Source of the DNA: Marivivens geojensis
Lineage (GTDB): Bacteria; Pseudomonadota; Alphaproteobacteria; Rhodobacterales; Rhodobacteraceae
NCBI RefSeq assembly: GCF_023540835.1
Contig: NZ_JALKCU010000001.1
Span: forward strand, 496,001 to 560,000
Direction of reading: 5' to 3'
DNA: 64,000 nt
In this document: positions 45,896-52,783 of the stretch, piece after piece
Numbering within the stretch: position 1 is the first letter of the stretch
How the letters are laid out: each line of letters begins with the position of its first letter
Made by a program: the position numbers and the translations under genes
Notes under the pieces: model-generated
What the model was told of the DNA's origin: nothing
Databases searched by the model: none
What the model saw: the letters and a program-made list of their open reading frames with translations, nothing else

Positions 45896-47108
45896 CGGCG
45901 TTATGCCCCCCACCGATTTTGACAACTTTACCGCCCGCTTGCGTAAGGTGATCAGCCCATTGCTGCATAAGCTCACGCCTTTTTTCGATAAGGTTAGACC
46001 TCGCGTAGGCCGCAACAACTTTATTTTTGGTCTTGTGGGCCAGTGCTTTCTCGGCAACTTCAAACGAAGCGTCGGTACATTCCTGAACCCAGACCCGAAA
46101 GCTGGTGCGGAACCCATGCACATCGGCATCGAAGCCAAGCTCCTTGATGAGCTTGCTCATAGTCATATCTGACATGGGGCGGCCTGCCTTCGCTCCGGGA
46201 AAAACTAGATCACCTTTGCCTAATTCGCGCGCTGCGTTCAGAACATCAACGGCACGATCCGATAGCGGCACAACGTGCTCGGCCTTACCCTTCATGCGTT
46301 CCGCCGGAATAGTCCACAGGCGGCGCTTCAGATTGATCTCTGGCCATGTAGCCAGCCTAACCTCACCCGACCGCGCGGCAGTCAGGATCAGAAAATCAAG
46401 GGCAAGCTTTGTTGAAGCGCCTGCGTGCGAGCCTTGCACAGCAGAGAGGCACTCGGCCACCTTGTCATAATGGATAGACTTGCGCTGTTTCACGGCTCGC
46501 GCAGCCTTTGGCAGAGCCTGCTCAATTGCGTTACTGGGATCGTCCAGACGATAGCCTTGTACAATCGCCCATTTCATCACTACTCCGATACGTTGTTTCA
46601 CACGGCGGGCGGTTTCGGTCTTGGTCAGCCAGATCGGCTTCAGCGCGTTCATCACGTCTTGGCTGGTGACTTCACTAATCTTCTTCATTCCGCAAAATGG
46701 CGAAACATACTGCTCCAACGTCGACCGAAACTGTGCAGCGTGCTTCTTATTACGCCAGCTTGGTTCGTGTAGCTTGTAGACCTGATCAACGGCCTCGGAA
46801 AACGTCGGCACATTGTTGTTGCGCTTGCGTTCAGCGATCGGGTCTCGACCTTCTCTAGCGGCTTTTCTGTAATTGCGCGCCATTTCACGGGCCTCTGCCA
46901 GCGTAACGAGTGTAGCCGAGCCAAGACCCAGCTCGCGCTGTTTGCCATTTATGACTATCCTCTGAACCCAGTTTTTCCGCGGCCTTGGATGTGAGGCTGT
47001 GACCCGTAGATACAGGCCGTGTTCATCGTAATATTTTCCAGGTTCCTTAAGTTGTCTGACTTTCAGTGCATCTAAGGTTTCTCGCTTCGACTTAGGTTTT
47101 CGTCCCAA
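45882..47108 (-). CDS. Tyrosine integrase, P4/DUF4102 type
   Basis: The 408-residue integrase has the N-terminal DUF4102 domain (residues 1-95; GLYLRVTASHPRPRKNWV), a SAM-like core-binding domain (about 100-195) and the catalytic domain with Arg246 (TAARSGEVR), His331 and Arg334 (HGFR), His358 (ALAHKT) and Tyr368 (AAYAR). It catalyses site-specific recombination at the tRNA-Arg end. It is transcribed away from attR, 191 bases inside it. Confidence 0.95.
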   Translation of the reverse strand: MGRKPKSKRETLDALKVRQLKEPGKYYDEHGLYLRVTASHPRPRKNWVQRIVINGKQRELGLGSATLVTLAEAREMARNYRKAAREGRDPIAERKRNNNVPTFSEAVDQVYKLHEPSWRNKKHAAQFRSTLEQYVSPFCGMKKISEVTSQDVMNALKPIWLTKTETARRVKQRIGVVMKWAIVQGYRLDDPSNAIEQALPKAARAVKQRKSIHYDKVAECLSAVQGSHAGASTKLALDFLILTAARSGEVRLATWPEINLKRRLWTIPAERMKGKAEHVVPLSDRAVDVLNAARELGKGDLVFPGAKAGRPMSDMTMSKLIKELGFDADVHGFRTSFRVWVQECTDASFEVAEKALAHKTKNKVVAAYARSNLIEKRRELMQQWADHLTQAGGKVVKIGGGHNADEST

Positions 47109-47235
47109 AGTTAGCCCCCTAATTGATCCCCTTTTATGGTGGAGATCTTACAGGATTTTGTGAGACGTCTCAAGGCTAATGGTCTACCGGGTGGCGCACA
47201 ATATTAAAATTAACTAACTGTTTTATATGTAATTA

Positions 47236-47276
47236 TTTGACATCATGTGGCATGAAATATGATGATTTAACATCAT
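47236..47276. repeat. TTTRACATCAT direct repeats beside attR
   Basis: TTTGACATCAT (47236-47246) and TTTAACATCAT (47266-47276) are direct repeats 30 bases apart; the second is also half of the dyad ATGATG-ATTTAA-CATCAT. A third partial copy TTTGACATCA is at 47406. The first two may be arm-type integrase sites between int and attR. The 47109-47431 stretch holds nothing else but attR and the dyad at 47380. Confidence 0.4.
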
Positions 47277-47298
47277 TTGATATTTATAAAATGGCAGA

Positions 47299-47316
47299 TC
47301 CCCAGTCCGCCATTAA
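47299..47316 (+). repeat. attR: second copy of the 18-bp tRNA-Arg tail
   Basis: TCCCCAGTCCGCCATTAA is identical to 35803-35820 and ends the island. No tRNA body is attached to this copy. Confidence 0.92.
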
Positions 47317-47379
47317 CTCCCCTTACATAAAACAAGTTTCAGCGTGAAATCCGCTGCGGCGGTTCTGTTTTGTTTGCTG

Positions 47380-47411
47380 GTCAAAACATTTTATTTTATT
47401 TATGTTTTGAC
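47380..47411. promoter_or_regulatory. 32-bp dyad upstream of the SLAC1/TDT gene
   Basis: GTCAAAACAT (47380-47389) and ATGTTTTGAC (47402-47411) are perfect 10-base inverted arms around an AT-only 12-base spacer, 20 bases before the ATG. It looks like a two-site operator or a stem-loop in the leader. Confidence 0.5.
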
Positions 47412-47431
47412 ATCACATTTCAGAGGCTGAC

Positions 47432-48394
47432 ATGACCGATACTGCTTCCCCACAACTCCGTCATTATCCGGTAACGCTCTTTGCTATTGGCATGGGGATG
47501 CTTGGTCTAACCTTGGCCATTCACGCAGCTGAGCTTACCTACGCGACCGAGGCGCACTATTCGGCCTATGTTCTCTGGGTGAGCGTCGCCTTGCTGGCGG
47601 TCGTCAGCATTGGGTATCTGGCAAAAATCATCCGTCATCCTGATGCGGTAAAAGCCGAGTGGAACCACCCCGTTCGAATCGCCTTTTTCCCAGCGATTTC
47701 AATTTCTCTTCTGCTCTTGTCCGCAGCGCTACTCACGGACCATAAGGCCATTGCGGGTCCTCTGTGGTGGATCGGAATGGCATTGCAGGGTGTGCTTGCG
47801 CTCTCAGTGATTTCGGCGTGGATTGGGCATCGTAGTTTCGCGCCCGTTCACGTCAGCCCCGCATGGTTCATCCCTGCGGTTGGTAACGTAATTGTTCCTC
47901 TCGCTGGTGTGCCATTGGGGCACACAGAACTTTCGTGGCTGTTCTTCTCCGCCGGTGTGATGTTCTGGATCGTATTGCTGACGCTGGTGATCAATAGGCT
48001 CATGTTCCATGATCCCTTGCCGGGTCGCCTCGTACCAACCCTAGTCATCCTCATTGCGCCGCCATCGGTTGCGTTTATCGCGTGGACGCGGCTGTCTGGA
48101 GGCGTCGATTCCTTCGGACATATTCTGTTGAGCCTCGCCTACGTCTTTACCCTGATCGTCTTGACCCAAGCGCCAAAATTTATGCGCTTACCTTTCGCAT
48201 TGTCGTGGTGGGCGCTTTCGTTTCCGATTGCAGCGCTGTCGACCGCATCGTTCCTCTATGGTCGAGAGTTGCAATCACAGAGCCACATCGTGATCGGCAC
48301 AGGGCTATTGGTGCTTTTGCTGATCATTGTGGGGGGATTGCTCGCTCGAACGGCCCTAGCCGTGCGACGAGGTCAAATCTGTCAGCCAGAGTGA
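47432..48394 (+). CDS. SLAC1/TDT (TehA-like) anion channel family membrane protein
   Basis: The 320-residue inner-membrane protein has about ten hydrophobic helices and the TDT core (PVTLFAIGMGMLGL at the N-terminus, WFIPAVGNVIVPLAG in the centre). Family members conduct or export anions such as chloride, tellurite or C4-dicarboxylates; substrate here is unknown. GAGG precedes the ATG. Its stop directly abuts the convergent tRNA-Arg gene, with no spare bases. The native upstream region was separated from tRNA-Arg(ACG) by the island. Confidence 0.85.
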   Translation: MTDTASPQLRHYPVTLFAIGMGMLGLTLAIHAAELTYATEAHYSAYVLWVSVALLAVVSIGYLAKIIRHPDAVKAEWNHPVRIAFFPAISISLLLLSAALLTDHKAIAGPLWWIGMALQGVLALSVISAWIGHRSFAPVHVSPAWFIPAVGNVIVPLAGVPLGHTELSWLFFSAGVMFWIVLLTLVINRLMFHDPLPGRLVPTLVILIAPPSVAFIAWTRLSGGVDSFGHILLSLAYVFTLIVLTQAPKFMRLPFALSWWALSFPIAALSTASFLYGRELQSQSHIVIGTGLLVLLLIIVGGLLARTALAVRRGQICQPE

Positions 48395-48471
48395 TGGCGA
48401 TCCCACGAGGACTCGAACCCCGAACCTGCTGATTAGAAGTCAGCTGCTCTATCCAGTTGAGCTATGGGACC
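48395..48471 (-). tRNA. tRNA-Arg (TCT anticodon)
   Basis: The 77-base gene has acceptor GGTCCCA paired with TGGGATC including one G-T pair, encoded CCA at 48397-48395, anticodon stem GCTGA with TCAGC around TCT, and GGTTCGAGT in the T arm. It reads AGA and AGG codons. Confidence 0.96.
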
Positions 48472-48608
48472 GCTGGATGCTCTTTAACTTTGGCGCGCCA
48501 TGACGTGCAAGCGAAACTCTAAGGCCGTTTTGGCTTTGGTGACGTAATGGTTAAGTGATCTGTCGCAGTCGGCCCTTGAAAAGCGTGGGGAAGGCGGGCA
48601 TTAAAACT

Positions 48609-48733
48609 ATGTTCTCAGGGCGGGGTGAAATTCCCCACCGGCGGTTAAAGCCCGCGAGCGCCCATCAAAAGTGGGGTCAGCAGATCCGGTGAAATTCCGG
48701 GGCCGACGGTTAAAGTCCGGATGAAAGAGAACG
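48609..48733 (+). promoter_or_regulatory. FMN riboswitch (RFN element)
   Basis: All conserved blocks are present in order: AGGGCGGGGTGAAATTCCCC, ACCGGCGGTTAAAGCCCGCGAGCG (in part), CAGCAGATCCGGTGAAATTCC, GGGGCCGACGGTTAAAGTC and CGGATGAAAGAGAA. It sits about 80 bases upstream of ribH. High FMN is expected to switch the gene off. TTGAAA with CATTAA 17 bases on (48570-48600 region) is a weak candidate promoter. Confidence 0.97.
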
Positions 48734-48812
48734 TTCGGGGCAGCGCAGCAGTGCGTCTGTTTTCGGGCGGCTGCGCCTTGGGACCATTTTGGTAAGACAA
48801 AGGAATGGTTCC

Positions 48813-49250
48813 ATGACTGACAAACTAAACATCGCCTTCATTAAGGCCCGCTGGCATGCGGAAATCGTCGATCAGGCTTTGGTCGGCTTTGAAAAAGGTA
48901 TGGCTGACGCTGGCCGTGCTGTAGACATCACATCCTTCGATGTTCCAGGGGCATTTGAAATGCCACTTTTGGCGAAAAAGCTGGGCGCGTCGGGGAAATA
49001 CGACGCAATCGTCTGCGCCGCGCTGGTTGTTGATGGTGGCATATACCGGCACGATTTCGTCGCGTCGGCTGTTGTTGATGGCCTGATGCAAGCGCAGATG
49101 GAAACAGGTGTGCCGACCTATTCGGTGTCCCTGACACCACATCATTTCCAGCCGACCGAAGAGCACATCGGTTTCTATCACGCACACTTCGTCAAAAAGG
49201 GCGAAGAGGCTGCATCGGCAGTTCGAATGATCGCTGATCTCGATATCTGA
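48813..49250 (+). CDS. ribH: 6,7-dimethyl-8-ribityllumazine synthase, RibH2 type
   Basis: The 145-residue enzyme condenses the ribityl-pyrimidine with the butanone phosphate to give lumazine. It carries the RibH2-like ARWHAEIVDQAL, DVPGAFEMPL and GGIYRHDFVASAV, with TPHHFQPTEEHIGFYHAHF. These match the Brucella RibH2 type rather than the common RibH1, and Brucella ribH2 is likewise preceded by an FMN riboswitch. ATG 48813 is chosen; the open frame extends 8 codons upstream. It is a single-gene unit with a terminator after it. Confidence 0.93.
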   Translation: MTDKLNIAFIKARWHAEIVDQALVGFEKGMADAGRAVDITSFDVPGAFEMPLLAKKLGASGKYDAIVCAALVVDGGIYRHDFVASAVVDGLMQAQMETGVPTYSVSLTPHHFQPTEEHIGFYHAHFVKKGEEAASAVRMIADLDI

Positions 49251-49260
49251 TTTTTGAAAA

Positions 49261-49282
49261 CGGGCCGCCATAGTGCGGCCCG
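49261..49282 (+). terminator. Intrinsic terminator after ribH
   Basis: The stem CGGGCCGC with GCGGCCCG has a 6-base loop and a short T-rich tail. Confidence 0.75.
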
Positions 49283-49424
49283 TTCTGCTTTGCCAAGCAA
49301 AGATCTTAACCAATTGAGACTGTTGGTTTTCAAAAGCCGTAAAGTCTCGTCCGGCTTCATTTTCCTCTGATGTCCAGCAGTTCACAACGCGGCAGTTCCT
49401 GTCGTGCGCTCTCCTTTGTCCAGG

Positions 49425-49439
49425 TGGCACGAAACTTGC
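49425..49439 (+). promoter_or_regulatory. Sigma-54 (RpoN) promoter of the chemotaxis operon
   Basis: TGGCAC-GAAAC-TTGC matches the -24/-12 consensus exactly (TGGCAC-N5-TTGC), with GG at 49426-49427 and GC at 49438-49439, 12 bases apart. It points to the STAS-cheY-cheA operon, giving a leader of about 170 bases. An activator of the NtrC or FleQ class would be required. Confidence 0.75.
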
Positions 49440-49622
49440 GACTAGTCCCCGCCTGATACCTTCGCATTTTGGCAGTTCGGCGACGGACCCTAATGGGCGT
49501 CTGCCAATACTAAAGAGATGCGGTGGCCCGTCAGGGAGAAGTAAAGTTTTTGCCTCGTCGACCGTTACCGACACATGGGCCAACTAACATCAGTCCGTTT
49601 TTGGGCGTGTTGAGGAGAAGAA
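49440..49622 (+). other. Leader region of the chemotaxis operon
   Basis: The 340 bases between the ribH terminator and the STAS gene contain no ORF I can support. They hold the sigma-54 promoter and, in the leader, the inverted repeat TTGGCAG (49469-49475) with CTGCCAA (49501-49507), which could fold in the mRNA. Confidence 0.5.
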
Positions 49623-49928
49623 TTGTACATGTCTGACGTCGAGATTTCTTTGTCAGGAGAACTGTTTCACTCGGACGCAGCTGAGCTGCTCGAGTGTCTC
49701 AAGGATGCCTTGGACGAAGGCGGATGCATCGTTGACGTGGCTGAGCTGGAAAAGATCGAATTTGGTCCGCTTCAGGTTCTTGTCGCAACAGCGGCAGCGG
49801 CACGCGCGCGCCAGATCGGTTTTGAGGTTCGTATGTCACCTGACAACACAACAGTCCTCAATGCTTTGGCGGCCCATGCGCTCAGCACTGAAATGATTGC
49901 CGGCTCCATGTCTGGCGCACAAGAATAA
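49623..49928 (+). CDS. STAS-domain protein (anti-sigma-factor-antagonist-like)
   Basis: The protein has 101 residues from TTG 49623 (5 bases after GAGGAG), or 99 from ATG 49629 (spacing about 11). The fold pattern is STAS (ISLSGELFHSDAAELLECL, then CIVDVAELEKIEFGPLQVLVATAAAAR), but the phosphorylatable serine of the D-S-S/T loop is replaced (EKIEFGP). It heads the chemotaxis operon, as STAS genes do in several alphaproteobacterial che clusters. Its role there is unknown. Confidence 0.85.
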   Translation: MYMSDVEISLSGELFHSDAAELLECLKDALDEGGCIVDVAELEKIEFGPLQVLVATAAAARARQIGFEVRMSPDNTTVLNALAAHALSTEMIAGSMSGAQE

Positions 49929-49941
49929 CTCGGATATCGAT

Positions 49942-50307
49942 ATGACTAAAACTGTACTGACCGTTGATGATAGCCCGTCAATCCGCCGGATGATTGCCCT
50001 GACGCTGCGCGAAGCAGGGTATAACGTCCTTGAGGCGTCCGATGGTCAAGACGGTTTGGAAAAAGCGACCACCACGCGCGTCGATGCCATCATTACCGAC
50101 CAGAACATGCCGCGCATGGATGGGATATCCATGATTAAGGCGCTGCGCCTGCACCCGAACGGGCGGGGCGTGCCGATCGTCGTTTTATCTACAGATTCCG
50201 CGGACACGCTGAAATCTCAAGCTCGCGAAGCGGGCGCTCTGGGTTGGATGGTTAAGCCCTTCACCCAAGACAAACTCCTCGCTGTTGTGAAAAAGGTATT
50301 GGGCTGA
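49942..50307 (+). CDS. cheY: Chemotaxis response regulator CheY
   Basis: The 121-residue single receiver domain has the acidic pair Asp9-Asp10, phosphoacceptor Asp53 (ITDQNMPRMDG), the switch residue in LSTDSA and the lysine in MVKPFTQD. CheY-P acts at the flagellar motor or, in multi-CheY species, as a phosphate sink. It overlaps cheA by one base. Confidence 0.93.
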   Translation: MTKTVLTVDDSPSIRRMIALTLREAGYNVLEASDGQDGLEKATTTRVDAIITDQNMPRMDGISMIKALRLHPNGRGVPIVVLSTDSADTLKSQAREAGALGWMVKPFTQDKLLAVVKKVLG

Positions 50308-52289
50308 TGTCTGATGATCTGATTGCAGTCTTTCAGGAAGAGCTTGCAGAGCTGCTTGAGAGCCTCGAAAGGGGCTTGGTCGATCTTCAGGAGAGCCCTG
50401 AGGATGCGGGACTGATCAATCAGGTCTTCCGTGATCTTCATACCGTTAAGGGAAGCGGCGCGATGTTCGGGTTCACCGAACTTGCGGCGTTTATCCATGA
50501 TTTTGAAACCGCCTTCGAAAAAGTCCGCGCTGGCGCAGTTCCTGTAACGCCAGAGTTGGTGCGTCTTGGTCTTGCGGCACGTGACCAAATTCCGGGTCTG
50601 GTGAACGGTGACGCTGATCCAGACGGTGATCGCGTTGCGATTTTGAATGCCTTGCGTGATCTGACATCGGGCCGCGGTGTTGAGATTGCCGATATCGAGG
50701 AGGAGATCGAGGCTGAGTTCGTTACATCCAATTCGCCCGCGACCCTAAGGTTTAAACTGTCAGAGGATGCCCTCGCGCTGGGCGCACGCCCCGATATTTT
50801 GCTGTCGGAGTTGAAAGACCTCGGCGCAACCCAAATTATTGCCGATCTATCGGACATTCCAGCACTGGACGACCTGAATGCGGATCAGTGTTATGTGGCG
50901 TGGCAGATGCAGCTGCCTGCGGGTGTTTCAGAAGGCGACGTTGAAGACGTATTTATGTTTGCGGACGCTGAATGGACGCTGACGGCTTCTGAGGTCAACG
51001 AGGTTATTGAACGGGACGAGATTGATGATCTCTTGTCCGATGCGCCCGCCCTCGACACCCCAACCCCGCAACAGCAAGCGCCCTCTGAAAAAGCGCCTGC
51101 CGCATCTGAACCTGCGGCTTCTATTCGTGTGCCTGCTGCTCGTCTCGACGCTCTGATGGACTCGGTTGGGGAATTGGTGACCGTTGAGGCGCGTTTGACA
51201 GAACTCGCGCGTCACAGCCGTGATCCCGCTCTTCTTTCGACCGCAGAAGAAGTCACACGCCTTGCCGCGCGTTTGCGGGATGCGACGATGACTATGCGCA
51301 TGGTTCCGATGCGGACCTTGGTGTCGCGCTTCCGTCGTTTGATCCTGGGCCTTTCGTCTGATTTGGGCAAACCCGTTGAATTTGTCGTCGACGGTGAAGA
51401 CACCGAACTCGATAAAACGGTGATTGAAAAGCTCGCTGATCCGCTGGTGCATATCCTACGAAATGCCATTGACCATGGCATGGAAGACCCCGCTGCCAGA
51501 GCGCAGACGAATAAGGATCAGGTTGGGCGTATTGAACTGTCCGCCACCCATGTCGGCGGCGAAGTGCATATCGTTGTTCGCGACGATGGGCGTGGCATGA
51601 GCGCCGACAAAATCCGTGCAAAGGCGATTGAGCGTGGCTTGATCACCGCTGAAGCGCAACTGACAGCAGGTCAGGTGTTCGCGCTGGTTCTCGAACCTGG
51701 GTTCTCGACCGCCGAAACGATCACAGAGCTGTCCGGTCGTGGCGTCGGCATGGATGTTGTCCGCCGCACCATCGACGGACTGCGTGGTGTCATCGAAATC
51801 GACAGCAAACTCGGTCAAGGGACGACAGTTACTCTGCGCCTTCCACTGACTCTCGCGATCATCGACGGTTTGCTGATTGAGATTGCGGATGAGCGCTACA
51901 CGTTGCCGATGTCGTCTGTGAAAGAGATTTTCGAACTGCCGTTGGACAAACGCATTGCATCACGCAACGGCGATTACCTCGATATTCGGGGGCAGTTCGT
52001 GCCATTCGTTCGGTTGCGTCATCTGTTTGACTGCGAAGGTGAACCGCCGACTGAACAGAACGTCGTGGTGGTGGAGTCTGGAGATGCCCGAATGGGGGTT
52101 GTTGTCGATCGGATTATCGGCACGAACCAAACGGTGATCAAGCAGGTCTCTAAACTCCAGCAAGGTGCACGCGCGATTTCTGGTGCGACAATTCTCGGGG
52201 ATGGCACTGTGTCTCTCATAGTCGATGTAGCACAGCTTCTCGCGATGTCGGGGCCATTAATCGAACCTAAGAAAGAGGTGGCCGCATGA
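50307..52289 (+). CDS. cheA: Chemotaxis histidine kinase CheA
   Basis: The 660-residue kinase has an Hpt domain with His45 (RDLHTVKGSGAMFG), a diverged P2-like region (about 140-235), an alanine and proline rich linker, the dimerisation domain (about 270-340), the ATPase domain (HILRNAIDHGME, DDGRGMS, FSTAETITELSGRGVGMDVV in order) and a C-terminal CheW-like domain. It phosphorylates CheY and CheB. cheW overlaps its stop by 4 bases. Confidence 0.96.
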   Translation: MSDDLIAVFQEELAELLESLERGLVDLQESPEDAGLINQVFRDLHTVKGSGAMFGFTELAAFIHDFETAFEKVRAGAVPVTPELVRLGLAARDQIPGLVNGDADPDGDRVAILNALRDLTSGRGVEIADIEEEIEAEFVTSNSPATLRFKLSEDALALGARPDILLSELKDLGATQIIADLSDIPALDDLNADQCYVAWQMQLPAGVSEGDVEDVFMFADAEWTLTASEVNEVIERDEIDDLLSDAPALDTPTPQQQAPSEKAPAASEPAASIRVPAARLDALMDSVGELVTVEARLTELARHSRDPALLSTAEEVTRLAARLRDATMTMRMVPMRTLVSRFRRLILGLSSDLGKPVEFVVDGEDTELDKTVIEKLADPLVHILRNAIDHGMEDPAARAQTNKDQVGRIELSATHVGGEVHIVVRDDGRGMSADKIRAKAIERGLITAEAQLTAGQVFALVLEPGFSTAETITELSGRGVGMDVVRRTIDGLRGVIEIDSKLGQGTTVTLRLPLTLAIIDGLLIEIADERYTLPMSSVKEIFELPLDKRIASRNGDYLDIRGQFVPFVRLRHLFDCEGEPPTEQNVVVVESGDARMGVVVDRIIGTNQTVIKQVSKLQQGARAISGATILGDGTVSLIVDVAQLLAMSGPLIEPKKEVAA

Positions 52290-52768
52290 CACTCGCTGCA
52301 TCTCATAAAATCGTAGTCACCTTTTCGATTGGTCCTCAGCGCCTCGCTATCCCAGCGACCGATCTGCGCGAGATCATCGACCCGCTTCCGACGACCCGCG
52401 TTCCGGGTGCAGGTGATTTTGCGCCATGGGTGGTTAATGTCCGTGGAGCTGTTTTGCCACTGGGCGACCTGCGTTTACCTTTGGGGATTAATGACCCCAA
52501 TCCAGCCGAACGTCCCGAGGATGCACGTCGTTTCCTCGTCCTGGAAGCCGTCATCGGCGGTGAACCGACAACAGTCGCTGTGATGGCCGACATCGTACAC
52601 GAGGTCGCGACCATCCCATCGACATCCATCGAACCACTACCCGCCACGTCAATGTGGCCCTCTGAATTTGTCGAAGGCCTTTTCAAAGGCCCAGAGGGCG
52701 AATTCGTCCTCATCCCCGACCTATCCGCAATCTTTTCAGCAATGGCGCAGCGCGCCGCTGTTGCCTAA
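52286..52768 (+). CDS. cheW: Chemotaxis coupling protein CheW (first copy)
   Basis: The 160-residue CheW-fold protein (FSIGPQRLAIPATDLREII, then VVNVRGAVLPLGDLRLPLG) bridges receptors and CheA. It differs clearly from the second copy at 54469. Overlap with cheA and 15-base spacing to the receptor gene place it within the operon. Confidence 0.92.
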   Translation: MTLAASHKIVVTFSIGPQRLAIPATDLREIIDPLPTTRVPGAGDFAPWVVNVRGAVLPLGDLRLPLGINDPNPAERPEDARRFLVLEAVIGGEPTTVAVMADIVHEVATIPSTSIEPLPATSMWPSEFVEGLFKGPEGEFVLIPDLSAIFSAMAQRAAVA

Positions 52769-52783
52769 CTTGGGAACTGTGAC

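Larger units (their letters stand above)
35803..47316. mobile_element. P4-like integrative satellite or genomic island in tRNA-Arg(ACG)
   Basis: The element is about 11.5 kb between the two 18-bp repeats. From the right end it carries integrase, a 181-residue protein, AlpA, AEP-like primase, SF3 helicase and several unknown genes, nearly all on the minus strand, plus a two-gene plus-strand cargo. There are no capsid, tail, terminase or conjugation genes, so it fits a phage satellite or defective element. Its codon use is plainer and its intergenic DNA more AT-rich than the surrounding chromosome. The integrase lies at the end away from the intact tRNA. Confidence 0.9.

Noticed and set aside
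45896-46138. N-terminal extension of the 181-residue island protein into the integrase gene
   Set aside because: The extension lies in another frame of the integrase on the same strand; a Met start at 45895 is more sensible.
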